Source of the DNA: Catellatospora sp. IY07-71
GTDB lineage: Bacteria; Actinomycetota; Actinomycetes; Mycobacteriales; Micromonosporaceae
DNA length: 64,000 bases
Reading direction: 5' to 3'
Assembly: GCF_018326265.1 (NCBI RefSeq)
Contig: NZ_AP023360.1
Location: 5,675,501-5,739,500 of the forward strand
The notes under the pieces were generated by a model. That model ran no database searches and was not told the DNA's origin. It saw only the letters and a program-made list of their open reading frames with translations. Shown here one piece after another: positions 51,877 through 59,736 of this stretch; the first letter of the stretch is position 1, and each line of letters begins with the position of its first letter. The position numbers and the translations under genes are program-made.

Positions 51877-53283
51877 ATGGCCGAGCAGCGATTCCACACC
51901 GGTAGTCACGACCTGCCCGTCTCCGCGGCGCTGGACGAGTTCATGCGCACGGGCTGGCTCGACTCCGAGCACCACGACCTGCCGCGGGCGGAGGTGGCCG
52001 GGTGGACCCCGGCCCGGCGCGCCGCCCTGCACCGGGCGTTCCCCGGGCACCGGCTCGTGGTCCCGGCGGGCACCTTCAAGACCCGCGCCAACGACCAGGA
52101 CTACCGCTTCCGGCCGCACTCGGCGTACGTGTGGCTGACCGGCGACCAGTCCAGCGACGGCGTGGTCGTGGTGGAGCCGGACGGCGACGCCGTGCTCTAC
52201 CTGCGCCCGCGCTCGGCTCGTGACAACGGCGAGTTCTTCCGCGACCGCCGCTACGGCGAGCTGTGGGCGGGCCGCCGCCCCACCCTGGGCGAGAGCACCC
52301 GGGCGCTCGGCATGGCCACCCGGCACCGGGACGAGCTGCTCGCCGCGCTCAAGCCGGACACCCCGACGCTGGTGCTGCGCGGCCTGGACGCCGAGGTCGA
52401 CACGGCGGTCGCGCCGTCGCCGGGCGACGCGGAGCTGAAGGCGGTGCTCGCCGAGCTGCGGCTGGTCAAGGACGCCTGGGAGATCGCGCAGCTGGAGGAG
52501 GCCGTCGCCATCACCACGCGCGGCTTCGAGGACGTGGTGCGCGCGCTGCCGCAGGCGAAGGCCACCTCGGAGCGGCTGCTGGAGGGCGTGTTCTGGCAGC
52601 GGGCCCGGCTGGAGGGCAACGAGGTGGGCTACCACTCGATCGTGGCCGCCGGGGCGCACGCCGCCACGCTGCACTGGATCGACAACGACGGCCCGGTGCG
52701 CGACGGCGACCTGCTGCTGCTCGACGCGGGCGCGGAGACGCGCTCGCTCTACACCGCCGACATCACCCGGGTGGTGCCGATCTCCGGGCACTTCACCCCG
52801 CTGCAGCGCGACCTGTACGAGCTGTGCCGCAAGGCCAACGACGCGGCGCTGGCCGCGCTGGTGCCGGGCGCGGCCTACCGGGACTTCCACCGGGCGGCGA
52901 TGCGGGTGTACGCGTACGGCCTGGCCGATCTCGGCATCCTGCCGGTGTCGCCCGAGGAGGCGCTGGACGAGGAGAGCGGCCTGCACCGGCGCTGGACGCT
53001 GTGCGGCTCGGGCCACATGCTGGGCCTGGACGTGCACGACTGCGCGGCGGCCCGCGCCCAGACGTACCTGGACGGCACGCTGACGCCGGGGCACGTGCTG
53101 ACCGTGGAGCCGGGCATCTACTTCCAGCCCGACGACGGGCTGATCCCGGCGGAGCTGCGGGGCATGGGCTTCCGGATCGAGGAGGACCTGCTCATCACCG
53201 AGACCGGCTACCGGATGCTGTCGGACGGGCTGCCGCGCACCGCGTCCGACGTGGAGTCCTGGATGCACCGGCTGGCATCTTGA
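51877..53283 (+). CDS. pepP: Xaa-Pro aminopeptidase (PepP type)
   Basis: M24B metallopeptidase of 468 residues that removes N-terminal residues next to proline. The N-terminal creatinase-like domain (about 30-210) is followed by the pita-bread domain. Metal ligands are in LLDAGAETRS and LYTADITR (Asp, Asp), CGSGHMLGLDVHD (His), TVEPGIYF (Glu) and GFRIEEDLLIT (Glu). All five are present. Long forms such as this one are typical of actinobacteria, which often carry two copies. A large hairpin (53351-53400) lies downstream. Confidence 0.94.
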   Translation: MAEQRFHTGSHDLPVSAALDEFMRTGWLDSEHHDLPRAEVAGWTPARRAALHRAFPGHRLVVPAGTFKTRANDQDYRFRPHSAYVWLTGDQSSDGVVVVEPDGDAVLYLRPRSARDNGEFFRDRRYGELWAGRRPTLGESTRALGMATRHRDELLAALKPDTPTLVLRGLDAEVDTAVAPSPGDAELKAVLAELRLVKDAWEIAQLEEAVAITTRGFEDVVRALPQAKATSERLLEGVFWQRARLEGNEVGYHSIVAAGAHAATLHWIDNDGPVRDGDLLLLDAGAETRSLYTADITRVVPISGHFTPLQRDLYELCRKANDAALAALVPGAAYRDFHRAAMRVYAYGLADLGILPVSPEEALDEESGLHRRWTLCGSGHMLGLDVHDCAAARAQTYLDGTLTPGHVLTVEPGIYFQPDDGLIPAELRGMGFRIEEDLLITETGYRMLSDGLPRTASDVESWMHRLAS

Positions 53284-53350
53284 CAGTTCGTTCACAGGTC
53301 CGCAATGGACACCCGCGGTCAGCATGCTGACTGCGTGACCGGCGCTTCAC

Positions 53351-53400
53351 GGGGGACCGTGGGTGCACGCCGTCACACGGCGTGATGTCCACCGTCCCCC
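53351..53400. terminator. 50-nt two-tier hairpin between pepP and the HAF protein gene
   Basis: Outer arms 53351-53362 and 53389-53400 pair over 12 bp with one mismatch. An inner perfect 8-bp stem (53366-53373 with 53377-53384) closes a 3-nt loop. It ends 17 nt before the GTG at 53418, so it can end pepP transcription or shape the leader of the next gene. Confidence 0.6.
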
Positions 53401-53417
53401 AGTGAGAGCGAGCGCCC

Positions 53418-54413
53418 GTGAAGACACTCCGCCGGACCATGTCCGCCGCGGCCGCGGCCGTCGTGCTGGCCGTGTCGCCGACCGCCGCCCCGGCGGCGGC
53501 GAGCGGCGGCCTGCACGCCGTCGACCTCGGCACGCTGACCGGCACCTGCTGCAGCGTCGCGCACGACATCAACGACCAGGGGGTCGTGGTCGGGGCGAGC
53601 CAGGTCGGCACCGGTGAGAACCCGCCGGAGCGGGCGTTCCGGTGGCGCAACGGCACCATGACCGATCTCGGCACGCTGGGCGGCCCGAGCGCCTCCGCGC
53701 AGGCCGTCAACAACAACGGCTGGGTGGTCGGCTACAGCATGCTCGCCGACGGCGTCACCACGCACGCGTTCCTGTGGCGTCCCGCGCTGGGCATGATCGA
53801 TCTCGGCTCGCTCGGCGCCGACAGCGTCGCCGTCGACGTCAACGATGCGGGCGTGGTCGTCGGTTACTACGTCGACAGCGGCACGCTGCGCGGCTTCCGC
53901 TGGGCCGGCGGTGTGCTGAGCCGGCTCACCACCGCGTCCGGCCAGCCGTTCGTGCCCTCCGGCGTCAACCGGTACGGCATGGTCTCCGGCACCGCCGAGG
54001 ACCAGCCCGCGACGTGGCAGGCGGGCACGGTGCGGCTCTACGGGCTGCTCGGCGCCGAGGGCACCGCGATCAACGACTACGGCGACGTCGCCGCGGTGAC
54101 GGGTCACCCGTACTACGTGCCGTTCGTCTGGCGGGCCGGTGACATGAACGAGCCGCTGTTCACGCCGTCCGGCACGCTGTTCGCGGGCACCACCGACATC
54201 AACGAGGCGCGCCACGTCGTCGGCTGGCGGCAGGACGCGTCCGGGGTCCGCGCGGTGTTCTGGTCGCCCACGGGCACGCCGCACCTGCTGCCGGGGCTGG
54301 TCCCGGGCGCGCAGTCCCGGGCGCACGCGGTGAACAAGCACGGCCAGACCGTCGGCCAGGGCAACCTCAGCACCACCACGGGCGGCTACCACGCCGTGCT
54401 CTGGACCCGCTGA
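53418..54413 (+). CDS. Secreted HAF-repeat protein
   Basis: A 331-residue exported protein. The signal peptide ends near AAPAAASG (about 31). The rest is six or so HAF-type repeats of about 45 residues, each with a DLGTLGG-like strand and an IND-GVVVG turn: VDLGTLTGTC, HDINDQGVVVGAS, DLGTLGGPSASA, AVNNNGWVVGYS, DVNDAGVVVGYY and AVNKHGQTVGQG. Such repeats probably form a beta-propeller outside the cell. The function of these proteins is unknown. It starts from GTG 53418 with a weak ribosome site behind a large hairpin. Confidence 0.88.
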   Translation: MKTLRRTMSAAAAAVVLAVSPTAAPAAASGGLHAVDLGTLTGTCCSVAHDINDQGVVVGASQVGTGENPPERAFRWRNGTMTDLGTLGGPSASAQAVNNNGWVVGYSMLADGVTTHAFLWRPALGMIDLGSLGADSVAVDVNDAGVVVGYYVDSGTLRGFRWAGGVLSRLTTASGQPFVPSGVNRYGMVSGTAEDQPATWQAGTVRLYGLLGAEGTAINDYGDVAAVTGHPYYVPFVWRAGDMNEPLFTPSGTLFAGTTDINEARHVVGWRQDASGVRAVFWSPTGTPHLLPGLVPGAQSRAHAVNKHGQTVGQGNLSTTTGGYHAVLWTR

Positions 54414-54418
54414 GCCCC

Positions 54419-54472
54419 TGATCGAAGCTCCCGTCATGCCGTGCCCGAGCGGCATGACGGGAGCTTCGATCA
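54419..54472. terminator. Perfect 22-bp hairpin after the HAF protein gene
   Basis: Arms 54419-54440 and 54451-54472 are exact reverse complements with a 10-nt loop, 5 nt after the HAF stop and 17 nt before the next start. Very stable; most likely a terminator. Its arms begin GATCGAAGC and are otherwise unlike the TCGTGTC family. Confidence 0.8.
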
Positions 54473-54488
54473 CTTAGGCTCCACGGCT

Positions 54489-55352
54489 GTGTCCTTTGTG
54501 TTCTGCGCCGATCCGCTGACCCCCGGCCGCGTCGACCCGCACTTCGCCGGGCAGGCGCGTGCGGTGCGGGAGGCGGGCGGCACCGTCGCGCTGCTCGACC
54601 ACGACGCGCTGCTCGCCGGCGATGTCGCGGGCGCCGTGCGGCGCATCCCGCGAGACCTGGGCGAGGTCTGGTATCGCGGCTGGATGGTCCCCGCCGGCCG
54701 TTACGCCGAGCTGGCCGTGGCGCTCGCGGCGCGGGGCGTGACCCTGCATGTCTCGCCGGCGGCCTACCACGCCGCGCACGAGCTGCCCGGCTGGTACGCC
54801 GCGCTGGCCGAGGTGACGCCGCGCAGCGTGTGGACACCGTGGGAGCCCGGGGTGGTCCCGACGACGGAGCAGGCCGCCGCGCTGGCCGCGCCGCTGGGCG
54901 GCGGTCCGGCCGTGGTCAAGGACTACGTGAAGTCCCGCAAGCACGAGTGGGCCGAGGCGTGTTTCGTGCCCGACCTCGCCGACGCCGCGCACCTGCGGCA
55001 GGTGCTCGCCAGGCTGGTCGAGCTGCAGGAGGACACCCTGCAGGGCGGCCTCGTGGTACGCCGGTTCGAGCACTTCGTGCGCCGGGACGGCCGCACGGTC
55101 GAGGCCCGCGTGTGGTGGGTGCACGGCGAGCCCGTCCTGACGGGCCCGCACCCCGACACCCCGGACCTGGCGGCCGCACCCGACCTGTCGGCGATCGCGC
55201 CGCTCGTGGCGGCGTTCGGGCATCCGTTCGTCACCACCGATGTCGCGCTGCGTGACGACGGCACGTGGCGGGTGGTGGAGCTGGGCGACGGGCAGGTCAG
55301 CGATCTGCCGTCCGGGCTGGACCCGGCGGCCCTGCTCGCCCGTCTGGCCTGA
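54489..55352 (+). CDS. ATP-grasp domain protein
   Basis: A 287-residue protein from GTG 54489. The C-terminal two thirds resemble DUF4343-type ATP-grasp proteins: PAVVKDYVKSRKHEWAEACF (ATP-binding Lys pair), then GGLVVRRFEHFV, EARVWWVHGEPV and VVELGDGQVSDLP with the Mg-binding acidic residues. ATP-grasp enzymes join a carboxylate to an amine or thiol through an acyl phosphate. The substrate is unknown, and no partner gene is adjacent. It is convergent with the LacI gene, with a 10-bp gap. Confidence 0.8.
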   Translation: MSFVFCADPLTPGRVDPHFAGQARAVREAGGTVALLDHDALLAGDVAGAVRRIPRDLGEVWYRGWMVPAGRYAELAVALAARGVTLHVSPAAYHAAHELPGWYAALAEVTPRSVWTPWEPGVVPTTEQAAALAAPLGGGPAVVKDYVKSRKHEWAEACFVPDLADAAHLRQVLARLVELQEDTLQGGLVVRRFEHFVRRDGRTVEARVWWVHGEPVLTGPHPDTPDLAAAPDLSAIAPLVAAFGHPFVTTDVALRDDGTWRVVELGDGQVSDLPSGLDPAALLARLA

Positions 55353-55362
55353 TCCGCGCAGG

Positions 55363-56460
55363 TCAGCGCTCCGGAACCGGTTCCGGGAACGGTGCCGCGG
55401 CGCCGATCGTGGGCAGCTGCTCGGCGCGCGCCCGGCGGGTGCGCTGGCCCGGGACCCGGCCCACCGGCGGGGTGCTGCCGCGTACCACCAGGGCGGTCGC
55501 CAGCGGCGCGGGCGGCGCGGCCGGGCACCCGCCGTCGAGCCGGCTGACCAGGTCACGAGCTGCGGCGGCACCGAGTTCGGCCCAGGGCACGCGGACCGTG
55601 GTCAGCGGCGGCGACGTGTACGCGGCGGGCGCGACGTCGCCCAGCCCGACCACCGCCACCTCGCCCGGCACCTGCCGTCCCGACTCGTGCAGCGCCCGCA
55701 GCGCCCCGGCCGCCATCGCGTCGCCGTGCACGAACAGCCCGTCGAAGAACAGCCGGGCCCGCAGCAGCCGCTGCACCGCGTCGTATCCGCCCTGCTCGGA
55801 GCCGTCGGCCTCGGTCACGTGGCTGGCCCGCAGCACCGCGCCGGTGCCGGTCAGCCGGTCGGTGAAACCCTCCGCGCACGCGTCGCCGAACCCGTCCGCC
55901 GCGGGTCCTGTGATCATGGCGATGCGCAGCCGGCCCGCGGCCAGCAGCAGATCCGCCGCGCCCGCGCCGCCCCCGGCGAAGTCGGCGCCGACCGACGGCA
56001 GCCCGGTCGGCCGCCCGCCGGTCTCCACCACGACCACCGGCAGGCCGCGCTCGTGCAGCTCACACAGCTCGGCGGCGGCCTCGCCGGGGTCCACGGCGAG
56101 CACGCCGTCCACCGCGTGCGCGCGTACGCTCGCCGCGAAGCGCTCCAGCGCCGGGCCGTCCCCGGCGGCGGCATGCAGCAGCAGCCCGTAACCGGTCGGC
56201 GCCAGCCCGTCGGCGACACCCTGCAACAGCTCGGGCATCCACGGGGTGTGCAGCGACGGCGCGAGCACGCCGACGGTGCGGCTGCGGCCGCTGGCCAGCC
56301 CGACCGCGCGGGCGCTGGGCACGTACCCGGTCTCGGCCATGATGTCCTGGATGCGGGCCTGGGTGGCCTGGTCCACGTCGGGCCGGCCGTTGAGCACCCG
56401 CGACACCGTCGCCTTGCTCACCCCGGCCAGGCGGGCGATGTCCGCGATCGTCACGCGCAT
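55363..56460 (-). CDS. LacI-family transcriptional regulator
   Basis: A 365-residue repressor with the HTH and hinge TIADIARLAGVSKATVSRVLNG at residues 4-25 and a periplasmic-binding-protein-like sugar domain (about 60-330): VGVLAPSLHTPWMPELLQG, DGVLAVDPGE and VAVVGLGDVAPAAYTSPPLTTV. A 14-bp palindrome lies 28 bp before the start and an overlapping longer copy lies in the last codons of the gene. No sugar operon is adjacent, so targets are probably elsewhere and itself. The C-terminus has an extra tail of about 30 residues rich in Pro and Arg. Confidence 0.93.
   Translation of the reverse strand: MRVTIADIARLAGVSKATVSRVLNGRPDVDQATQARIQDIMAETGYVPSARAVGLASGRSRTVGVLAPSLHTPWMPELLQGVADGLAPTGYGLLLHAAAGDGPALERFAASVRAHAVDGVLAVDPGEAAAELCELHERGLPVVVVETGGRPTGLPSVGADFAGGGAGAADLLLAAGRLRIAMITGPAADGFGDACAEGFTDRLTGTGAVLRASHVTEADGSEQGGYDAVQRLLRARLFFDGLFVHGDAMAAGALRALHESGRQVPGEVAVVGLGDVAPAAYTSPPLTTVRVPWAELGAAAARDLVSRLDGGCPAAPPAPLATALVVRGSTPPVGRVPGQRTRRARAEQLPTIGAAAPFPEPVPER
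55371..55386. promoter_or_regulatory. LacI operator copy in the 3' end of its own gene
   Basis: CCGGAACCGGTTCCGG, a perfect 16-bp palindrome, encodes part of the last codons of the LacI gene. Its 14-bp core equals the upstream site at 56488-56501. Confidence 0.55.
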
Positions 56461-56487
56461 GTGGACCTCCGCAGCACTGCCGCCTCA

Positions 56488-56501
56488 CGGAACCGGTTCC
56501 G
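56488..56501. promoter_or_regulatory. LacI operator upstream of its gene
   Basis: CGGAACCGGTTCCG, a perfect 14-bp palindrome with the central CG typical of LacI-family operators, 28 bp upstream of the ATG at 56460. Autoregulation is likely. Confidence 0.75.
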
Positions 56502-56605
56502 GGACCGGTAGCGGCTACACACGGTAGGCGGCCGCCAAGGCGTCATGTCAAGGCCGATCGGTTATTCGGTCGGCCGTGCCCGCCTACCCGGCTACGGTGT
56601 CGCCC

Positions 56606-56965
56606 ATGCCGTACATCTCCTCGGTAGTCATCCACTGCCGCGACCCGTACCTGATGGCGCCGTTCTGGAGCCTGGTCACCGGCCTGCCGCCGGTCGACGG
56701 GGATCGCATCGCGCTGGCCGAGCGCTCGCTGGAGGAGGGCGAGTCGGTGCTGCTGCGCCATCCGGGCGCGGGGCCGGACGTGTGGATCGCGCAGGCGGTG
56801 GAGCTGCTCCCGGTGGGGCGGATCCACCTCGACATCGTCGCCGGCGAGGCGGAGCGGGCGGCGGTCGTCGCCGCCGGTGCGACCCTGGTGCGCGAGCAGG
56901 AGGACCTGTCCGTCTACACCGACCCCGAGGGCAACGAGTTCTGCCTGCTGCACGAGCGCCACTGA
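56606..56965 (+). CDS. VOC/glyoxalase-like small protein
   Basis: A 119-residue single VOC-fold protein: MPYISSVVIHCRDPYLMAPF at the start, RIHLDIVAGEAERAA in the middle and VYTDPEGNEFCLLHE at the end, the classic glyoxalase-like finish. His and Glu residues at the expected strand ends could bind a metal. Small actinobacterial proteins of this kind include drug-binding and detoxification proteins; the substrate is unknown. It is divergent from the LacI gene. Confidence 0.82.
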   Translation: MPYISSVVIHCRDPYLMAPFWSLVTGLPPVDGDRIALAERSLEEGESVLLRHPGAGPDVWIAQAVELLPVGRIHLDIVAGEAERAAVVAAGATLVREQEDLSVYTDPEGNEFCLLHERH

Positions 56966-57015
56966 GCACCGGGCATCGCGCTGACCCGGACAACCCGCCC
57001 GACTAGGATCATCAC

Positions 57016-58068
57016 ATGCGCGCAGCCGTGATCCACGCCCCGCACGACGTCCGCATCGAGGACGTGCCCGACCCGGTCCTGCAACACCCCACCGACGCGG
57101 TGGTCCGGGTGACGCATGCCTGCATCTGCGGCAGCGACCTGTGGGCGTACCAGGGCGTCGCCAAGCGCGAGCCGGGCCAGCGCATCGGGCACGAGTTCCT
57201 CGGCGTGGTCGAGGCGGTCGGCGCCGACGTGACCGGCGTACGCGCGGGCGACGTGGTGGTCGCCCCGTTCGTGTGGTCGGACGGCACCTGCGACTTCTGC
57301 CGCGAGAGCCTGCACACCTCCTGCCCGGTCGGCGGCTTCTGGGGGCAGCCCGGCTCCGACGGCGGCCAGGGCGAGGCGGTGCGCGTCCCGTACGCCGACG
57401 GCACCCTGGTCAAACTCCCCGCCGGGCTTTCCGACGCCGAGCTGGTGAAGATCCTGGCACTGTCCGATGTGATGTCCACCGGCCACCACGCCGCGCTCGC
57501 CGCCGGGGTGCGCAGGGGCGGCACCGTCGCCGTGGTCGGCGACGGCGCGGTGGGCCTGTGCGGGGTGCTGGCCGCGCACCGGCTGGGCGCCGAGCGGATC
57601 ATCGCGCTGGGCCGCCACGACGCGCGCACCGCGCTGGCGCGGCGCTTCGGCGCGACCGACGTGGTGCCCGAGCGCGGCGACGAGGCGATCGCCGTGGTCC
57701 GCGAGCTGACCGGCGGCCAGGGTGCGCACGCCGTCATCGAGGCGGTCGGCACCGAGCAGTCGATGCGCACCGCGATCGGCGCGGCCCGCGACGGAGGGGC
57801 GGTCGGGTTCGTCGGGGTGCCGCACGGCGGCTCGGCCGGCGTCGACATCGGGGACATGTTCGGCCGCAACGTCGCGCTGCGCGGCGGGGTGGCCCCAGCC
57901 CGGGCGTACATCCCGGAGCTGCTCGCCGACGTGCTGGCCGGGACGCTGGACCCGTCGCCGGTGTTCGACGTGTCCGTCGGGCTGGACGGGGTGCCGGGCG
58001 GATATGCCTCGATGAACGATCGTAAGGCGCTGAAAGTGCTGGTGCGCCCGAACACGACGGCGGTGTAG
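57016..58068 (+). CDS. Zinc-dependent alcohol dehydrogenase family protein
   Basis: A 350-residue medium-chain dehydrogenase. The catalytic zinc site is CICGSDLW (Cys) with GHEFLGVVE (His-Glu). The structural zinc lobe GTCDFCRESLHTSC keeps three cysteines, with Ser in place of one ligand. The nucleotide motif is VVGDGAVGLCGVLAA. The substrate is unknown. TAG at 58066 is followed at once by an Lrp/AsnC-type gene on the same strand, so the regulator is cotranscribed. Confidence 0.9.
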   Translation: MRAAVIHAPHDVRIEDVPDPVLQHPTDAVVRVTHACICGSDLWAYQGVAKREPGQRIGHEFLGVVEAVGADVTGVRAGDVVVAPFVWSDGTCDFCRESLHTSCPVGGFWGQPGSDGGQGEAVRVPYADGTLVKLPAGLSDAELVKILALSDVMSTGHHAALAAGVRRGGTVAVVGDGAVGLCGVLAAHRLGAERIIALGRHDARTALARRFGATDVVPERGDEAIAVVRELTGGQGAHAVIEAVGTEQSMRTAIGAARDGGAVGFVGVPHGGSAGVDIGDMFGRNVALRGGVAPARAYIPELLADVLAGTLDPSPVFDVSVGLDGVPGGYASMNDRKALKVLVRPNTTAV

Positions 58069-58069
58069 C

Positions 58070-58531
58070 TTGAGCGCCGTGGAAGAGACCGACCAGGCCA
58101 TCGTTTCGGCCCTCACCGCCGACGGGCGTATGTCGTACACGGACCTGGCCGAGAAGGTCGGGCTGTCCGTGTCCGCCGTCCACCAGCGGGTGCGCAGGCT
58201 GGAGCAGCGCGGCGTGATCACCGGCTACGGCGCGCGGGTGGACTACAACGCGATCGGCCTGCCGCTGACGGCGTTCGTGGCGATCCGCCCGTTCGACCCG
58301 GCGCAGCCCGACGACGCCCCCGAGCGCCTGGCGCACCTGTCCGAGATCGAGTCGTGCTTCTCGGTGGCCGGTGAGGACTTCTACATCCTGCTGGTCCGCG
58401 TCGCGTCCCCGGCCGACCTGGAGCGCCTCCTCCAGGAGATCCGCACCGGGGCCAACGTGACCACCCGCACCACGGTCGTCCTGTCCACGCCCTTCGAGCA
58501 GCGCGCCCCGAAGATCCACCTCGCCGACTGA
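58070..58531 (+). CDS. Lrp/AsnC-family regulator
   Basis: A 153-residue regulator with an N-terminal HTH (LAEKVGLSVSAVHQRVRRLEQ, about 23-43), the linker RGVITGYGARVDYNAIGLPL, and a C-terminal RAM ligand domain (about 70-145, EIESCFSVAGEDFYILLVRV). TTG 58070 is given; GTG 58079 is an equally good in-frame start. It senses an amino acid or related metabolite and may control the preceding dehydrogenase. Confidence 0.9.
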   Translation: MSAVEETDQAIVSALTADGRMSYTDLAEKVGLSVSAVHQRVRRLEQRGVITGYGARVDYNAIGLPLTAFVAIRPFDPAQPDDAPERLAHLSEIESCFSVAGEDFYILLVRVASPADLERLLQEIRTGANVTTRTTVVLSTPFEQRAPKIHLAD

Positions 58532-58540
58532 CCGCCCTGG

Positions 58541-59314
58541 TCAGACGGCTGCGCACGTGCCGGGGAAGCGGCCGGTGGTGTGGCGCCGCCCGCCGGGCTC
58601 GATGAGCAGGGCCTCGTAGCCCGTGCCGGGCAGCAGCGTGAGACCGGTCGCGCCCTTCGCGGCGGCGGCGGTGGCGTAGACGTCGGCCCAGAGCAGCGAC
58701 GGCCCGGTCACGGTCACCCCGGCGACGCCGGTGGCGGCCGCGCCGCGGTACGGGTCGAACAGGTGCGCGCCGCGCCGCGCGGTGCCCGAGGTGGCCACCG
58801 CGCCGCCCGCCAGCGGCAGCACCGCGGCCAGCCGGGACGGGTCGGCCGGATCCTCCACTCCGACCCGCCACGGCGGGTGACCGGGCAGCGTGGCCACGAC
58901 CACGTCCCCGCCCGCGTTCAGGCAGAAGTCGTGCCCGGACAGCAGCCGCGCGGCCGCCTCCACCGCCCAGCCCTTGACCAGCCCCGTCGGGTCCCAGCTC
59001 GGCGCGCCGCCGGGATCGGGCAGCATCGCGTCGAACCAGCCGCCCGTGCGCCCGCGGGCCTGCTCGCACAGCGCCGCCACCTCGGCGACCCACGGGTGCG
59101 CGTCGGCCACCGCCAGCTCCCCGCGCCGGATCCGGCTCACGTCGCTGTCCGCGCGGTACGTGCTGAACACCGCGTCGGCCTGCCGGAGCAGCGCGAACAC
59201 CGCATCCACCGCCGCGGCGACGGGTGGCGCGGACAGGCCGGGGCCGCGCAGGTGCAGGCTGACCGGCATACCCATGATCTGCTCGACCCAGGCCCGGCGC
59301 GGCGGCGCGCTCAT
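58541..59314 (-). CDS. apbE: FAD:protein FMN transferase (ApbE family)
   Basis: A 257-residue flavin transferase that attaches FMN covalently to a Thr in the SGAT motif of extracytoplasmic proteins. Signatures are MGMPVSLHL near the start, VFSTYRADSDVSRIRRGEL, the DPTGLVKGWAVEAAARLL segment, LNAGGDVVVAT and WADVYATAAAAKG. No signal peptide is evident. It overlaps the FMN-binding gene by 4 nt, so it follows its own substrate in the operon. Confidence 0.93.
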   Translation of the reverse strand: MSAPPRRAWVEQIMGMPVSLHLRGPGLSAPPVAAAVDAVFALLRQADAVFSTYRADSDVSRIRRGELAVADAHPWVAEVAALCEQARGRTGGWFDAMLPDPGGAPSWDPTGLVKGWAVEAAARLLSGHDFCLNAGGDVVVATLPGHPPWRVGVEDPADPSRLAAVLPLAGGAVATSGTARRGAHLFDPYRGAAATGVAGVTVTGPSLLWADVYATAAAAKGATGLTLLPGTGYEALLIEPGGRRHTTGRFPGTCAAV

Positions 59315-59733
59315 GCTCGGTGCGCCTGGTCGATGGCGTACTGCAGCGAGTCCAGGTACGCCCGGCTGGTGGCGGTCGCGCCGCTGACGGTGTCCACGTC
59401 GGCCGACTGGGCGGCCAGCACCCGCTGCCTCAGCTCCGGCAGCGCGAACTCGTTGAGCACCAGGGAGTGCTCGTGCGCGGTGTGCAGCTGCAGGGTGACC
59501 ACGTCGGCGATCCGGCCACCGGCGAAGACGACCCGCACCTGCATCACGCCGTAGTCGGTGGTCACCGCGACGCCGTCGACGACCTGGCCCTCGGCGTACC
59601 GCGTCGGCTGCGGCGCGGCGGACGCCAGGGACTGGCCCGGCCGGGGGACCGCCGCGCCGAGGCTGGTGCGGTAGCTGAACAGGCCCACCAGCCCCGCCAG
59701 CGTCGCCAGCAGGAAGAACGTGATCTTACGCAT
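59311..59733 (-). CDS. FMN-binding domain protein
   Basis: A 140-residue exported protein. The N-terminal hydrophobic helix (about 4-22, FFLLATLAGLVGLFSY) acts as signal or anchor. The FMN_bind domain (about 50-140) ends in VDTVSGATATSRAYL, whose Thr in SGAT is the ApbE target. It lies between a ferric reductase-like gene (3-nt gap) and apbE (4-nt overlap). It should carry electrons outside the membrane. Confidence 0.92.
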   Translation of the reverse strand: MRKITFFLLATLAGLVGLFSYRTSLGAAVPRPGQSLASAAPQPTRYAEGQVVDGVAVTTDYGVMQVRVVFAGGRIADVVTLQLHTAHEHSLVLNEFALPELRQRVLAAQSADVDTVSGATATSRAYLDSLQYAIDQAHRA

Positions 59734-59736
59734 CGC

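Noticed and set aside
53373..54473. 366-codon minus-strand frame opposite the HAF-repeat gene
   Set aside because: Composition is His/Arg/Ala-rich, and the plus strand has a clear signal peptide and regular repeats. It is a shadow.
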